A stretch of DNA of 64,000 nt, from positions 3,294,674 to 3,358,673 of the forward strand of contig JACAXG010000081.1 of NCBI GenBank assembly GCA_018881555.1. Direction: 5' to 3'. The position numbers were made by a program, and so were the translations under genes. This document shows positions 41,706 to 54,287 of the stretch, piece by piece. Every line of letters begins with the position of its first letter. The stretch's first letter is position 1. Below the pieces are notes generated by a model. The model was not told the origin of the DNA and ran no database searches. It saw nothing but the letters and a program-made list of their open reading frames with translations. This DNA is from Amblyornis subalaris. Lineage: Eukaryota > Chordata > Aves > Passeriformes > Ptilonorhynchidae.

Positions 41706-44471
41706 GGGGTGCACGTGGGGACATGGGGGGAATCAGGCTGGCCCCCCTGGCAGCAGGACGTAAATAACCTGCCAGGACGCGAGGTTTTTTCCTGCCGCCC
41801 CCCCCACGCTGCAGCCCCACGGACAGGAAAAAGGTGTTTCCGGCTGCGGATGGGAGCGGGGCCCCGGGCCTGGGGCGGGATGTGGGGCCTGGGCCACGGG
41901 CAGGGGGATCAGGTGACCCCCACCGGGCTGGTGCTTGGGGTGCAACCACTGAGCCCATGACTGGTGGGACCCCTGAGCCCAGTGGGGCCACTGCAGCCCC
42001 CGGGGCCCTGGCGAGGCTGGTGGGAGGCTGGTGCTGCTGTGGGGACAGGACGTGGTGCCACTGGGTTGGAACACCCTGTTCTGTCCCTAGTGCCACCGGG
42101 CTGGGGCACCCACCAGGCGAGAACCCTGGGGACATGTTCCTCCTTCCTGGCTGGAGCAGGATCCGTGTGGAGCCAGGGCAGGTGCTGTGGGAGAAGGGTG
42201 CGTCGCCTTCCCCATCAGTGACTCTCACAGCCACTTCTGCTCACTGACCCAGCAGGACGTCCCCTCATGTGCATGCACTCCCTGGCGAGGTCTGGCAAGC
42301 TCCAGCACCAGCAAAATGCCTGGGAACATCANCCTGGGGGGGGAACATCAGCCTGGGATGGAGACGCCAGTATGGGATTGGGACAGGGGGCCATAGGATG
42401 GAAGTCCTCAGCATCTGTTCNCACCACCATGTGACCCCTGTCCACCTTGCTGCTGGCAAATGGGTGACAGTCCCCCCTCACCTGGCCGGGGCGTCCGTTT
42501 GGTGGCAGGCAGGGACTGCACCGTCTGTCCTCCTCCAACGCTTTGTACCCTGTGTAGTGGGAAAAACAGCAGTGACAGGGAGGGGGCAGCTGGGACCACA
42601 CTGGCTCTGCCCANTGCCCGGTGTATCCCAGGGAAAGCCCAGTTCATGTCGCTGGCCTGTCCCAGCTGGGCAAGATCGGCCNCCAAGCCCTAACCAAGCC
42701 CAGAGGGGTGCCAGCCCCAGGAGTGCTCTGTGGGGAGCCAGGGGCAGTCAGTGGCACCGGTGGTGACAAGGCTGGTGGCAGCGCTTGGGGAAACTGAGGC
42801 ACAGGCTGCGGGCAGGTGGCACATTGCCAACACCTGTGGGAGCTCCTCGAATGCTCCAGATGACGGATCAGCCACCACCCTGTCCCAGCAGGCTCTGGTG
42901 GCTTCCCTGGTGCATTTGCCAGCACAGCCCTAGCCCTGCTCGTTAGCAAGCGACCTCTAATGAGCTTTGCCCAGTCATGCCGTGGGGTCTGGGCGGTGCT
43001 ATGGACATCGGGCACTGCTGTGGATTCACTGCCTGGATCAGGAGACGCTTGGGAGGAGAGGGGCAGGAGGAGCCCCTGGCAGGAAGCACCCACAACCACC
43101 ATCACGGGAAGTCACAACAATTGGGGAAAGCAAGATTTTCATTAACCAGAGCAGGGGGAGGTCCTGGATGAGCAGCCCAGGGANGGTTTGGGGCTGTCCT
43201 CTGTCCCAGAGGGTCGGTGGGGATATGGAGGGGATAGGAGCAGGGGTGAAGCTGTCTCTGGCTGTGNACTTGGTCCCCCTGCACTCCTCTGAGCTTGTCC
43301 GGTTAGTGCCCCATCCTGTCCCCAAATCACCTGTGGCATCATCGCTGCCCTCGGGATTCTTATGAGGGGCTCCGGGTCACCCCATCTTGGTGCTGAGTTC
43401 CCATGAGTTCCATTGTGGGATCACATTCTGCGGGTTCCCTTCCACAAAGGCTCAGCAGCAGGTCCTGGTGCCACCCTGACCCCTGCCCTGCTGCCACCCT
43501 GCGGGCACTGGGGATTGCAGTGCCCCACGGCGTCGCATGGGGAGGGGACAGGTGAGAACAAGCCACCCACGCCCGGGGCCGGCTGGGGCAGTGGGACTGG
43601 TGTCCTGGCACTCTTACCGCTGGGGCGGGGAAATCGGGCGCCGAAGGTCTCAGCCGTGCTACGGGGAGCAGGTTTGGGGTGGGAGCCAGCGCTCGAGTTA
43701 ACGCCTCCCACTATTTGCCTGAATTCCCTGGATTCCCTTGCTCTCATGGAGGAGCGGAGGCGGAAGCTGGGGGAGCTGGGTTTGTGCTCGTTCTCCCATC
43801 CTCATCCTCAGATCCCATTCGAGACCCGTGCGGATGCGGCCGGGCGGCGTCGCCTCCGGCGGCGGAAACTCCCCGTGAGCAGGGCAGGGCGATAAGTCAC
43901 GACTTCTCCTCCACCCCTTCTCCCCCGCCTTCCCTTCTCCTCGCCCCTCTGGGCTCTGCACCCNCTCCTCGCTCCCTGCTGGAGCGTCCGTCCCAGGGGA
44001 TTTGCACTGTAGGGCGGGCGAGGGAAGGCAGAAGTGCTGCCATCCTCTCATGGGCTGCTCGCTGCGGGCAGGCAGGATGCTCAAGGGATAATTGAGGAAT
44101 GTTCAAGGGATACTTGAGGGATACTGAAGGGATCTTTGAGGGGTGCTTGGGCTCCCCTCTGGGAAAGCTAGGCATCCTCCAGATGTGATGGTCCCATGGT
44201 GGTTCCGATAGCTGCATCCTTTGGAGGCAGGAGGTGTAATTTCATGTGTGAGAGGGTCGTGGGACTGGAGCTGCTGCCTGCGCTGGGGCTGGTGAGGGGT
44301 ATTGGGGCTAGAGGGGGGCATTGCCAGCCCCTGCCCATCTCTTCCAGCCACATGCATTAAGTGACAGTCCTTAACTCCCTTGNGACATTGGCATCACGGA
44401 CGCACTTGGAGTTGTTCTGATAAATCCTGGGGATGTGGATCCCTCTGGAGTGGGAACTGTTGCAATACCCT

Positions 44472-44494
44472 CCCCCCCCCCCCCCCCCCCCCCC
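44472..44494. repeat. Poly-C tract (23 C as given)
   Basis: Uninterrupted run of C between CCCT and TCCGG. Homopolymers of this length are often miscounted in assemblies. It could form an i-motif, with G-quadruplex on the other strand. Confidence 0.9.
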
Positions 44495-46209
44495 TCCGGA
44501 CTGAGCAGGGAGGTGTTTGTCAGCAGCCACTGCAGATTTACAGCTCACTGGAAAATCCACTCATCCCATTAAGGGCTCCCTATGGCTTTTGCTTTCCATT
44601 GCAAATACCTGGTTATCCCAAGGGAAACCTGCTTTGGGTGCCAGTGGGTGTGTAGGGCTCTTGGGGCAAACCCTTCGGGAAGAAACCGGGCTGCAAGAGC
44701 AGATTCGTTTATTACAGGAGGGATTAGGGGAGACTCGTCCTGCTTGGCCAGGTAAGACGAGACGGGGAAGTTTAACTCATGGTGGGAATGGTCCGTGGTG
44801 GGAATGGCCGGTACNAGGGCAGGATCAGTTTGGAATTGGATCCACAAGTTGACTTTCACTCACTTAGGTCATCACCTGNAGCAGAGTCAGCATCTAGAAA
44901 TGCTCCAGTTTGGATCTTGACTGTGGTGATGGCACATCCTCAGCTCTGTGNCTCTGCTCTTGGGGTTAAACCTCCCACTTTGCTGACACATCCTGCTGCT
45001 GTGTCCCCAACAATACCCATCCCACACTCCCAGCAGCATTTTCAAATGCTTAACCTGCTTTNTGGGGGAAAAAATGCCTTTCTGGGTACCTCCACGACTC
45101 CCTTCTGCCTGCTGTGCATTGAGAGAGCCTGTTGAGAGCATTGGAAGGAGCAGGCNGGCAGTGGGGGTCTCACCAGGGAGCGCTGGGGGTGCTGGGGAAG
45201 CACTGCTCGTGCCAGGATGGGGGGGCAAGCCCAGGTGCCCCCCCGCCCATCCTGACCACCCCGGCGCACACGTCCGCGTGCGAAGGCGACAGCATCTGCT
45301 GAGTTAATGTGTTTCGCAGCCCTGCCGTGCAGCTGCCTCTCCCTGCCGCCCCAGCAGCCAAGCCAAAATCCGTCAGGGGCTTCCAGGTTTCACGGGTCGA
45401 GGACCGGGGGGGCTGTTTCCGCACAGCGGCGGCGAACGCAGACGCTGCGACATCTGGTCTTGCTCAAAATTCTCGGGAGCAAGGGGTGGGTCTGTGATGC
45501 TGCAGGAACANGGGGCTAAATAAATGATGCAACTGGCTCCATGGAGTTCTGGCCCAGACAAGAGTTCAGCCGAATGTCACCNGAGCTGTTGGATGGCTCC
45601 TGGCCCAGGCCTGGATCCGGCACTGGGAGATCCTTGGCCCCATGGCACCACTGAGGTTCTGGGAAGGTTTTGGGGTGGTGTTGGGGAGGTTTGGGGGTGT
45701 TTTGAAGCCCTCAGGATGGGCAATAGTTGTGTTTTGGCTTTGGTGCTGGATGCCAGAGGGATCTGGGCTTTGCGATGGTGGCTCACGTGCCAAAGGAGGC
45801 ATCCACGGGGCTGCCGATGGCTTCANGGCTCTTGCCACGTAACACTGGGGAAGGGGAGGCTGAGGGAAGTGGGACACCCTCAGGAACAACCCAAGCCCTT
45901 CCTGTCCTTCACTGCAGGGGCATCTCTGGAGGGTTCCGCAGGGTGTCACCCCACAGAGGGACAGCCCAGCCTTGTTCCCTGTGGGTGCTGGGGACACCGG
46001 GATATGACAGGCAGCGCTGCTGGGGGACAGATGGCACCAGACACCGGACAGATGGCTCCGTCCCAGACAGGCAGCCGAGGGGCCGGCGGGCCGGGGGCCC
46101 CCGGCGCTGGGCTGGTCTCTGGGGACTCGCTCTGCTGGCCCCGGGCTGGCAGCGGTGGCCCGAGGGGGACAGGCACCACCGGCTATAGGCGGTGCGGGCA
46201 CTGCCGGCC

Positions 46210-46475
46210 CGGGGCGGCACCGGGCTGGGGACGGACATGTGCTCNAGGGGGTGACACCAGTCCCGAGGGAGGGTGCACCGGCTGGGGTAGGCGGTACCGG
46301 GCCGAGGGGAGTGACATCGGTTCGGGGGGGATGGGTGACACCGGCTCAGGGGGTGGTGCCCGGCGGAGCGGAGGGTGACACCGGCTCGGGATGCGGTACC
46401 GGGTGGAGGTGACACCGGTCGGGGCGGGGGGTGACACCGGCCCGGGGGGCGGTACCGGGGGGGCGGTGCCGCGGG
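46210..46475. repeat. Degenerate GTGACACCGG / GGTACCGG repeat
   Basis: Irregular copies of GTGACACCGGCTCGGGG alternating with GCGGTACCGGG over about 260 bases in GC-rich intergenic DNA. Confidence 0.75.
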
Positions 46476-47087
46476 AGGAGCTGTCCAGCACCGGCGCCTC
46501 CTGAACGTCCCCAGCGCCGAGGGCCCGGGACGCCCCTTCTGCCCCCCGCCCCTGCCGACAGCCCCGAGATGCACCCGCCGGGGGTCCTGTCCGGCGGAGA
46601 TGACACANCTGCCCCGGGCCCCCGTTGCTCCGTCCCAGGAGGTGTCGCACTCGCCGGCAGGAACCACGGCTGTGAGAGACCCCGGCGTGCGGACGGGCTG
46701 GGGACACACGCAGGGGCCGTGGGGAACCGGGCACCGTGTGGCCAGGATATCCTCGGGAGAAGCCTTGGACGTCGAGAATCCTTGCACAGCCCCTTGCACA
46801 GACCCCGCACAGCTCGCAGGGTCTGTCCCAGCCCCAGAGCATCCAGCCTCCTCCCGCAGCAGAATTTGTGCCGGGCACAGCCCAGTTCGAACAGAGCTCG
46901 GTCTCCTGGCCGTACCCGCGGCTGGGTGGCAGCGGCTNCTGCAGCAGGTCCAGCTCAGAGCTCAGCTTTGCTCGGAGCCGGTTTTATTGAAGTGGCTTAA
47001 GTGGCTAATGGGATTGCTGCGGAGGGGCTAAAGAAGGGATTAGTGCTGTGGCTACGGGCTGGGCATCCCTGAAANTGTTCNAAAAAA

Positions 47088-47207
47088 GTGTAGATGTGGC
47101 AACNGGGGGACATGGTTTAGTGGTGGGTATGGCAGTGCTGGGTTAGCAGTTGGACTTGATGATCTTGGAGGGCTTTTCCGACCTGACAATTCTGTGATTT
47201 TTCTATG
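47088..47207 (+). mobile_element. CR1 3' tail
   Basis: GGGGACATGGTTTAGTGGTG, GGACTTGATGATCTTGGAGG and CAATTCTGTGATTTTTCTAT: a CR1-type sense tail. Confidence 0.8.
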
Positions 47208-49310
47208 ATCTCTGCTCAGACAACAGCCGGTTTCTATCCTTCAGTNCCTGCCCCAGCCCATGTCCCAGCAGCTCCCAGAGCCCTCAGCATCGTGCTGAGG
47301 GGAACAGCCATCCAGTTCCACCTGCCTGCCCCTCCACTGCCTGCCCCCAGGAGAACTGCCTGCCTGCACCCCGCCTGGCCAGCGGACCGGCCACCCCAGC
47401 ATTGCCCTCCGGAGGGGCAGGGAGAGGGGAGCAGTGAGACCTCCCTGGGGAGGTGCCCCGGCGACGCGGGTGGTGGCAATGTCCCAGGCAGTGACACTGG
47501 CTGGCAGGCAGGCCGGGTCCTGGCCAGGGCATGGGGGCTGGAGGGCTGGGGCTGATGGCTGAATCGGCAGCTTGTTCTCCTCTGAAGGCTCCTTTCTGCC
47601 CCAGCTCCCTCTGTTTCTCTTAGGAAAGTTTTATGTCCCTTGTGTCACAAGGAGCCTTTTCTTTGTCACCCTTCCCGAGCGTGCCAGGGAGGAGGCTGTG
47701 CTGGAGCACAGCCATCCCTGACGGCAGCTTGAGGCCGGATCCTGCACAGGGCTGTGAGGTGCAAGGAGCAGCTTTTGGGGGCAGCTGTGTCACAGCACCG
47801 GGACATTTTCCTTGGCGGGGGCTCAGCTCCTCATGCTGCTCACACCCCAGGGTTCACCCCCGGGCTGCCCCCTCCACCTTCACCCTTAATAAAGGAGGAT
47901 GCTTTGCAGCCCCTGAGCATCTCGCTGGGGACACCTGGCATGGTGATGCAGCCCCTGGTGTTTCTGTGCTGCCGGGCCCAAGGGTGTCTCAAGGATGGTT
48001 CCAAATTTATGGAGATGCTCTGCATCTCAGCACACCCAGAGAAGGATCCATCGTCCTTTATTCCTATTTATCAGCCTGGTTTGAGCTTTCTTACCCCTTC
48101 CAGAGGCCGTGTCAGGGTGGAGAAACTGAGGCACGGAACAGCAGCAAGATGCCAACAGAAGTGAAGGNTTGAACACCTTTTCCATCACAGTGTCCATGCT
48201 CAGACTCCTGCCACAGTTATCCTGGGACACGGGGCAGTGTTCCATCCTGGACAGGGATCTCAGGTGCAAGAGAGAGGAGAGAAACGAATTTTATCTTGTT
48301 TATAAAAGCCACCCCAAACTGCTACAAAATACAGGGCGAAATGCTTGCAGAGCTGTTAGCTGTTCTCTTGGNGACATGGGAGCCTCCGAGGTTGGACCCC
48401 TCATTGTGGGGGAGCTGGGGACTTCAGCCACTCATTGCATCCCTGCAGGGCTGGAGGCTGTTCCCAGCTCAGCACAGGCGATGGATGGCTCCGAAGCAGA
48501 TCTGCTTCAATGCTGGAGATGCTCCAGTGACCCCTCTAGGTCATGGAAATGGGGACATGAAATGAGACCAGGCTCCAGGTCCCTGTTCATTTCTGGCTGC
48601 TAAAATCACATGTGTGAGATGGATTTGGACACGAGGCCGAGGAAGTAGCTCAAGCTCCAGGCACAACAGATGCCTCTTTGAAGGAGATGCCTTTAGGGAT
48701 GTGCTGGCTAGTGTTTCTCCTGGGATGAAGGACACAGCTCAGCCAAGGCTTTTCCTTCAATGTGAACACCCTTAACTCTGTGTACAGCATCATCCAAAGA
48801 GATCAAATCCCACCTTGCCTCTGGGATTAAAAACCCAAGTTCACCTCCAGACCTGAGCTCTGGATGCACCTGGGATGAGTATCCTCTGCTTGGCTGTGAG
48901 ACAAACACCTCTGGCTGCTCGGGAGGCTCAGCCCTGATGCCCAGGCAGGGCTCTGCTGCCCACAGCACTGCTGAGGCTGCTCCAAGATATCCCCTGGTGC
49001 TAAAATACCTCGTGTGCATCTGCTGCCTTCCACTACCACAGGACCCAGTGATCCCAAGCTGGTACCTGGGGAAGTGATGGGGCCAAAAACTCACCCAGCA
49101 GCTGGGAGTCCCCAAATTAAAGCATCAGATGCAAGTTCCTGATGCTGATGTTACCCAGAGTGCGAGTAACAGCCGGTTCCCGAGAGCTGTTCCTGGGTCG
49201 CATTGACGGAGAAAGTTGTTTCCCTTTTGAGCTAATTGTGAAGGAGCTGCTGGGTCTATCTGGGTCAAGCCATGACCTGCTTTAGCTGGGCAGAGGCAGC
49301 AGGACGCCAG

Positions 49311-49375
49311 CATGACACAGTGTGACACAGTGTGACACAGTGTGACACAGCATTACACAGTGTGACACAGCGTGA
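49311..49375. repeat. 10-bp tandem repeat TGTGACACAG
   Basis: Six decamers in perfect register, with substitutions in the first and fourth and the array fading at the right edge. Confidence 0.95.
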
Positions 49376-50439
49376 TGGGGCTCTCGCCCGCTCCCCTGCC
49401 ATCGTGGCACATGGGGCACACATTGGGGACACCTGGTCCTGGAGACAGAGCTTGGATGGGGTAAAATCAGCCTGCAGGAGGCAAAGGAAGGATTATTTGG
49501 CAACAAGAGTGGGCTGAATCTTGCCCAGGAATGGTTTTAGTTTGTGGTGGTTGATGCTGGATGAGTGGAGGCTTCTGGACACAGGAGTGGTTCCTTCTGG
49601 AGCTGCTGGGGGAAATAGGGACTTGGTGGGAGTTGCTTTGGTTTATCCCTNTGGTGGCATCCCTGGGTGTGGGACCGCAGCATGAAGGTCCAGCTGCTGT
49701 CACAGCCTGGGGGAGCTGGGCTGCATCCACATCATCCCTCAGCCATCCCCCAGGAAGCCCACGGCATCTCTAGGGCAGGGTGAAGCCCAAGGAGGGGTCA
49801 GCCGTGCTTAGCCGGGTGCAGCAGAGCCCTCGGAGACCCCTGAGGTTTGAGTGGTGGGAAAGGGAGACTGCTCCGAGCCTGGCTCCCAGTAGGCATTGGC
49901 ATCTCCTGGGAAACTTCAACCCTGTGAGCATAAGGGGAGGATTGATTTTTTTGTGTCCAAGGTGGCAGCTTTGGCTTCTGCTGCAGCTGTGGCATTGCTG
50001 GTGGGCTCAGAGGGGAGAAATGGAAGTTGCACCCACAAGACAGAAATCCAAAGTGAAAAAAAAAAAATCTACAAAACCTGGTTACAGCCCTGATGCCATG
50101 TGCCCGAGGAGCAGGCAGGGCTGGAGGGGTGCTGCGTGCTGGTGATGCTCAGTGATGGGGAAGGTAAGGTCATAGCACAAATCTAGATGAAGTTTTTTTG
50201 CCTCTGAGTTGGTTGAGGAGCTTGGGACATGTTTTATGGAGTCAGGGGCAGATAATCTCCCTCTGTGTTAGGAGAAAACCCATCAGCAGCAGCCCCTGCG
50301 GTTGGAGGTGTTTGTGTGAGGGACCTTGGGGTGAAACGGGTGAGTTGGAACCAGNGATTTATCCACCTGTGTCCTATGGAGCGTCATTGGCTCTTGGCCC
50401 CATCCCAGGCATCCTCCTGTTTATGGNGAGGAAGGTCCC

Positions 50440-50583
50440 CTTACCCCTGGAAGTGTTCAAGGCCAGGTTGGANGGGGCTTGGAGCAACCTGGCTAGTGAA
50501 ATGTGTCCTTGCCTGTGTCGGGGGTTGGGATGAGATAGTCTGTAAGGTCCCTTCCAACCCAAACCTTTCCGTGGTTCTCTGAA
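50440..50583 (+). mobile_element. CR1 3' tail
   Basis: CCTGGAAGTGTTCAAGGCCA, GGGGCTTGGAGCAACCTGG, CCTTCCAACCCAAACC and GTGGTTCTCTGA: CR1 3' end in sense orientation. Confidence 0.85.
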
Positions 50584-53135
50584 GGTCAACCTCCTTTGTT
50601 TTGCGCAAGGTATTTTGCAGCTTAAGGTTGTGAATTGCTCTGTCCCCAGGCACAGCACTCCTGGGGCATGGGGCTGCCTTAGAGAGAGGGGAAAAACAGT
50701 GCAGAATTGGGGTTTGTAAGTGTGGCTTGTGGGGCACAGCCTGGGAACAGGCTGAGGGGCAGAGGGGAGCTGCTCTCTGCCGATATTCACAGCTGGGTTG
50801 GGAGCATTGTGCCCCTGAGGATGAGCTGGTGTCCAGCTGGGTGCTGAGCCCTGGCCTCTGTGTTCCTAGGAGTGACATTTGTGGGTGCAGGAAATCCCAC
50901 TGGCACAGGGAAAGTCCTGCCGGGCTTCTGCTGCCCGGCCTTACAGCATCCTTAGGTGCGGGCTGGTGCCAGCACAGGGTCCCGCGCTGAGGCCTGTGGT
51001 TGCCCCCTGGGCTGGATCTATGTGCTCAGGTGGGAGAGGCAGAACCCCCGAGCCTGCCTCCATCCCACCCCCAGCAGGGACTTGAGGATGGATCTGTCCC
51101 AGAGCCCCCCGAGCGCCTGTTCCAGCACCACCTCCACCCACCTCTGCTGTGGCTCGGGGCCATGACCACGGCTAGAGAGGCAGGGACGGCTCACTCAGGA
51201 TGTGGGGAGAGAGAAAAACCTCTCTGGGCATTTCAGAGGCTTCAGCNAGAGCCAGCCCCGAGCTGTGTCTGTCGGTTCCCTCTGCCCCTTAATCAAAATT
51301 GCCTTGCAAAGACCTTTGTAGCTCCCGGCTGGCGCTGGAATCGGCGCTGCAATTCCTTGATCTCATCTGCTGCATCAGCCCTTCTCCCCGTGACCCGCGG
51401 CTCCACGATCAAGTGATCCAGCTCATGTGGATCTGCAAAAAGGGAATTTGAGTGTGTTCACCCCAGCGCTGCCTCTGGCAGGGACATGGCATTCCCAGGG
51501 GGGTACAATGTGGGGCATAGTTTGGTTCTTGCAGACCCCAAAAGCCTGGGGGGAGTGGAGCTCAGTGCAGCTCCAGGTGAGGAAGAGGNAAAACAGGGCG
51601 GTTTGGGACATTTTTGGACTTTGTTCATTTAACACCCTCCACTAGGGGATGCAATGAATGCAGGGCTGAGGCTGGGTGCTGTTCCCATCAGGGTGATGGA
51701 GCTGTTCCCCTGCACCCCATAGCTTACCAAGAAACCTCTTCCAGCTCTGGAGAAGCTCCATCTTGGCCNGGTGGCTTGAGAGAGCAGGTGTGTCTGTGGG
51801 TACCCGGGCAGATGCATTCCCCAGCCCACCAGGAACAGCCTCAGTGGGCTCCAGCACAGCCCCCAATGCACTCACTGGACTCCCTTGTGCTCACTGCACC
51901 CACCCAACAGTAAGCCAGCACCAGGCACAGGAACCCTCACCATGGGTGGCCAACCTGGAGCTAATGGTCACCCCTGGAATGCTCTGGGACCTCANAAAGC
52001 TTCCCCTCCCCAGAGGTTTTCCTTCAAGGAGGCTGAGCAAAACCATGCTGGAGCAACATGTGAAATGTGTGTCCTGGGAGATTTGTGGCACATGGTGCCT
52101 GTGGGGCCACAGCTCCCTGTCTTTCTAGAGATCACTCCATCCTCTNGAGAAAACCTTTTTCTTTGAGTTTTGACTTTTTTCCTGAAGAGCTGCAGGCGGG
52201 AGGTGGTTGGAGACGGAGCTTTGTTCCATGGCTGATTTCCTTGCTGAGCTCTGCTCTGCCTGCCCAGACAAATCCTGTGGGAGTGAGGAGTGATGAGCTT
52301 CTCCACTCACTGTGACCATCCCTGTCATCAGTGGTGGCAAAGATGGCCCTGCCTGTGGGTGCTTTGGGTGGGATGAGACCCCATCCTCATCACATGGAGC
52401 AAAACACCAAGGCAAGGGGGGGGACATAGGGCACCGTCTGAGGGGTGGGGCCATGGAGAGTCACCATGAGGCAAGATGAGAGCTGGAGCATGGAGAGACG
52501 TGGCAGGCGGCACCATGTGGGTGGACATTGGGGATGGCGCTCCAATGCAGGGGTAGGACTCAGACAGCAGGCTCAGATGGGGTNACAGAGCTGGTCCTTG
52601 AGCCACTTGAAGGTGGCCTCGGGTGACAGGAGATCGTCTAAGGTGAGAGGGAGTTGGTCTTGGATGATGAGGAGATGGTTTTAGGTGGCCAGAAGATGGC
52701 CTCAGATGTCTGGGAAGTGGTCCTGGAGGGCCAGGGCACAGTCTTGTTTGATCAGATGGTGTTCAGGGTTCAGAAGAAAGTTTTGAGTGGCCAAGAGGGG
52801 CCCATCCTGCCTGTGGTGCAGCCCTACCTGGTGAGGATCTGTGCNCTCAGGGACCTGCCGTAGGGACCTGGGGACACAGGGGTGGGGCTGCACAGGCTCC
52901 CTGGGGAAGGACATCACATATGGCCTGGGCCTGTGAATTCCTGCCAGGGGACATCACGTGTGTCCTCACTCTGGGGTGTGGGATGCAGTGGCCTCCTCCC
53001 AGGATGGGGACATTGAGCACCCATGGCCGGTAGGGACCAAAACCAGGGTCTGGTGCAGCCGAGGGGCTGTGGGTGCCCCCCACACCCACCCCCTCGCTGT
53101 GCTGGGCCATGACCAACCCTCCTCTCCCCTCACAG

Positions 53136-54287
53136 CCTCTCCAGCAGCCGCCTCAGGATGAACGGGATGGCCAACGTCAACTCTGCCGGCCGCAGCCACT
53201 ACCAATCTGCCATTCCAGTGCCCCGTGCCATGGCACACGGCAAACTGCATGCCACAGCCCCCCCGAGCACCCCGGGGTCCCCTGTCCCCCACAGGGCTCC
53301 GTCCCCTCGGCCAGGGAAGGTGCCAGCCCCCAGTCCCAAGACTCTCAAGCTCAAAGGCACTGGCAGAGCTGCCGGCCGTGAGCCGGCCGAGGGCAGGGAG
53401 GGAAGCTCCGGTGTCCCCCCTCATGGCGGTCAGAAAGCCCCATCGAGACCCCTGGTGTCCCCTGGGAAATGGCCAGAGGCAGCAGGCAGCGGGAGGAGAG
53501 GGGCGGGCAGGGTGGGAGAGCCCACGGAGCTACCCAAAGCTCCCCTAGTGCAGGGCAAGGGTGGGGGGCGGCTGGGAGGGTCCTCCGGGAAAGGCAGCGG
53601 AACAGTTGCAGCAGGGACAGGGGATGAGTCCCNTGGGGGCTCACAGGGGAGGGGCCCCATATTTGGGTCAGGGACCATCACCTTCTCGTCGGGCCCCCCA
53701 CACAGCCACCCTGTCACTGCCACTGTGGCACCCTTCCAGTACCGGTGAGTCCCTGGGGATGGAGGGGCATGGGGATAGGGGGATAAGGGGCTGTGGGGGG
53801 CCGGGTGACAGGGGGATATGGGGCTGTGGGGGGAATGGGGACATCGGGCTGTGGGGTGCATGGGGACAGGGGGAGGCAGGCAGGCACGGCAGGGGTGGCC
53901 ATGGGAAATGGTGAGGTTGGGTCCAGGGGTTCTGTACCAAAAGGAGGGTTCCCAATTGGATTTGTGGTGCTGGGGTTCCTGGGGCACCCGTTGGAGCTGG
54001 TGTGGGGCAGAGGATGGGCTCATTGGGGAACAGGGTGCTCTGGGACCCCCTGCCATGAGACCAGTGTCCCCAGACTCTGGCAGAGCCCATGGCACTGCGT
54101 TCCCATCTCCTGGGGGTCCCCAGCCAGCTGCTCCCCATGATGTTCCCAGCCAGCTGCTCCCACACTTCACCCCCCTGTGCCCCCAGGCTGCAGGACGACC
54201 AGGAGCATGAGAGGGCCACGTCCCCGGGTCATGAGTGCCCTGGTCCTGTGGAGGGATCTGACCCTGACCCCAAACCCAGAGGCCTGA
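53136..54287 (+). CDS. Candidate upstream alternative NAV1 exons (two exons)
   Basis: Exon 1 is 53136-53744: acceptor CCCCTCACAG, ATG at 53158, donor CG|GTGAGT. Exon 2 is 54187-54287: acceptor CCCCCAG, donor A|GTGAGT. Joined, they read about 229 residues from MNGMANVNSAGRSHYQSAIPVP to DPDPKPRGL. The peptide is basic and rich in Pro, Ser and Gly, with segments such as PSPRPGKVPAPSPKTLKLK, in the style of navigator low-complexity regions. Exon 2 ends in phase 1, the same phase as the recognised NAV1 first exon, so it could splice to NAV1 exon 2. An in-frame stop at 53110 precedes the ATG, but the acceptor suggests a further 5' exon. The assignment to NAV1 is inference. A separate small gene is the alternative. 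One ambiguous base (53632) leaves a residue undefined. Confidence 0.5.
53745..53880. repeat. G-rich repeat after candidate exon
   Basis: GGGGATAGGGGGATAAGGGG and GGGGCTGTGGGGGG-type units: many runs of 3-6 G, capable of G-quadruplex formation in the transcript of the plus strand. Confidence 0.7.

Larger units (their letters stand above)
39720..53135. other. GC-rich intergenic DNA, no confident gene
   Basis: About 13 kb with many overlapping open frames on both strands, typical of GC-rich DNA. None shows a recognisable domain or a consistent exon chain. It holds G-rich and other minisatellites, a 23-base C run, CR1 tails and possible regulatory clusters, listed separately. Genes that lie beside RNPEP or NAV1 in human (TIMM17A, ELF3, CSRP1, PHLDA3) were looked for by eye and not seen. 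A lncRNA cannot be excluded. Confidence 0.65.

Noticed and set aside
43747..43895. Frame starting MEERRRKLGELGL, looking like a charged exon
   Set aside because: Short, no conserved extension, no matching neighbouring exons.
49311..49375. Regular repeat that might suggest a CRISPR-like array
   Set aside because: The 10-bp units are directly adjacent with no spacers, and the genome is eukaryotic.
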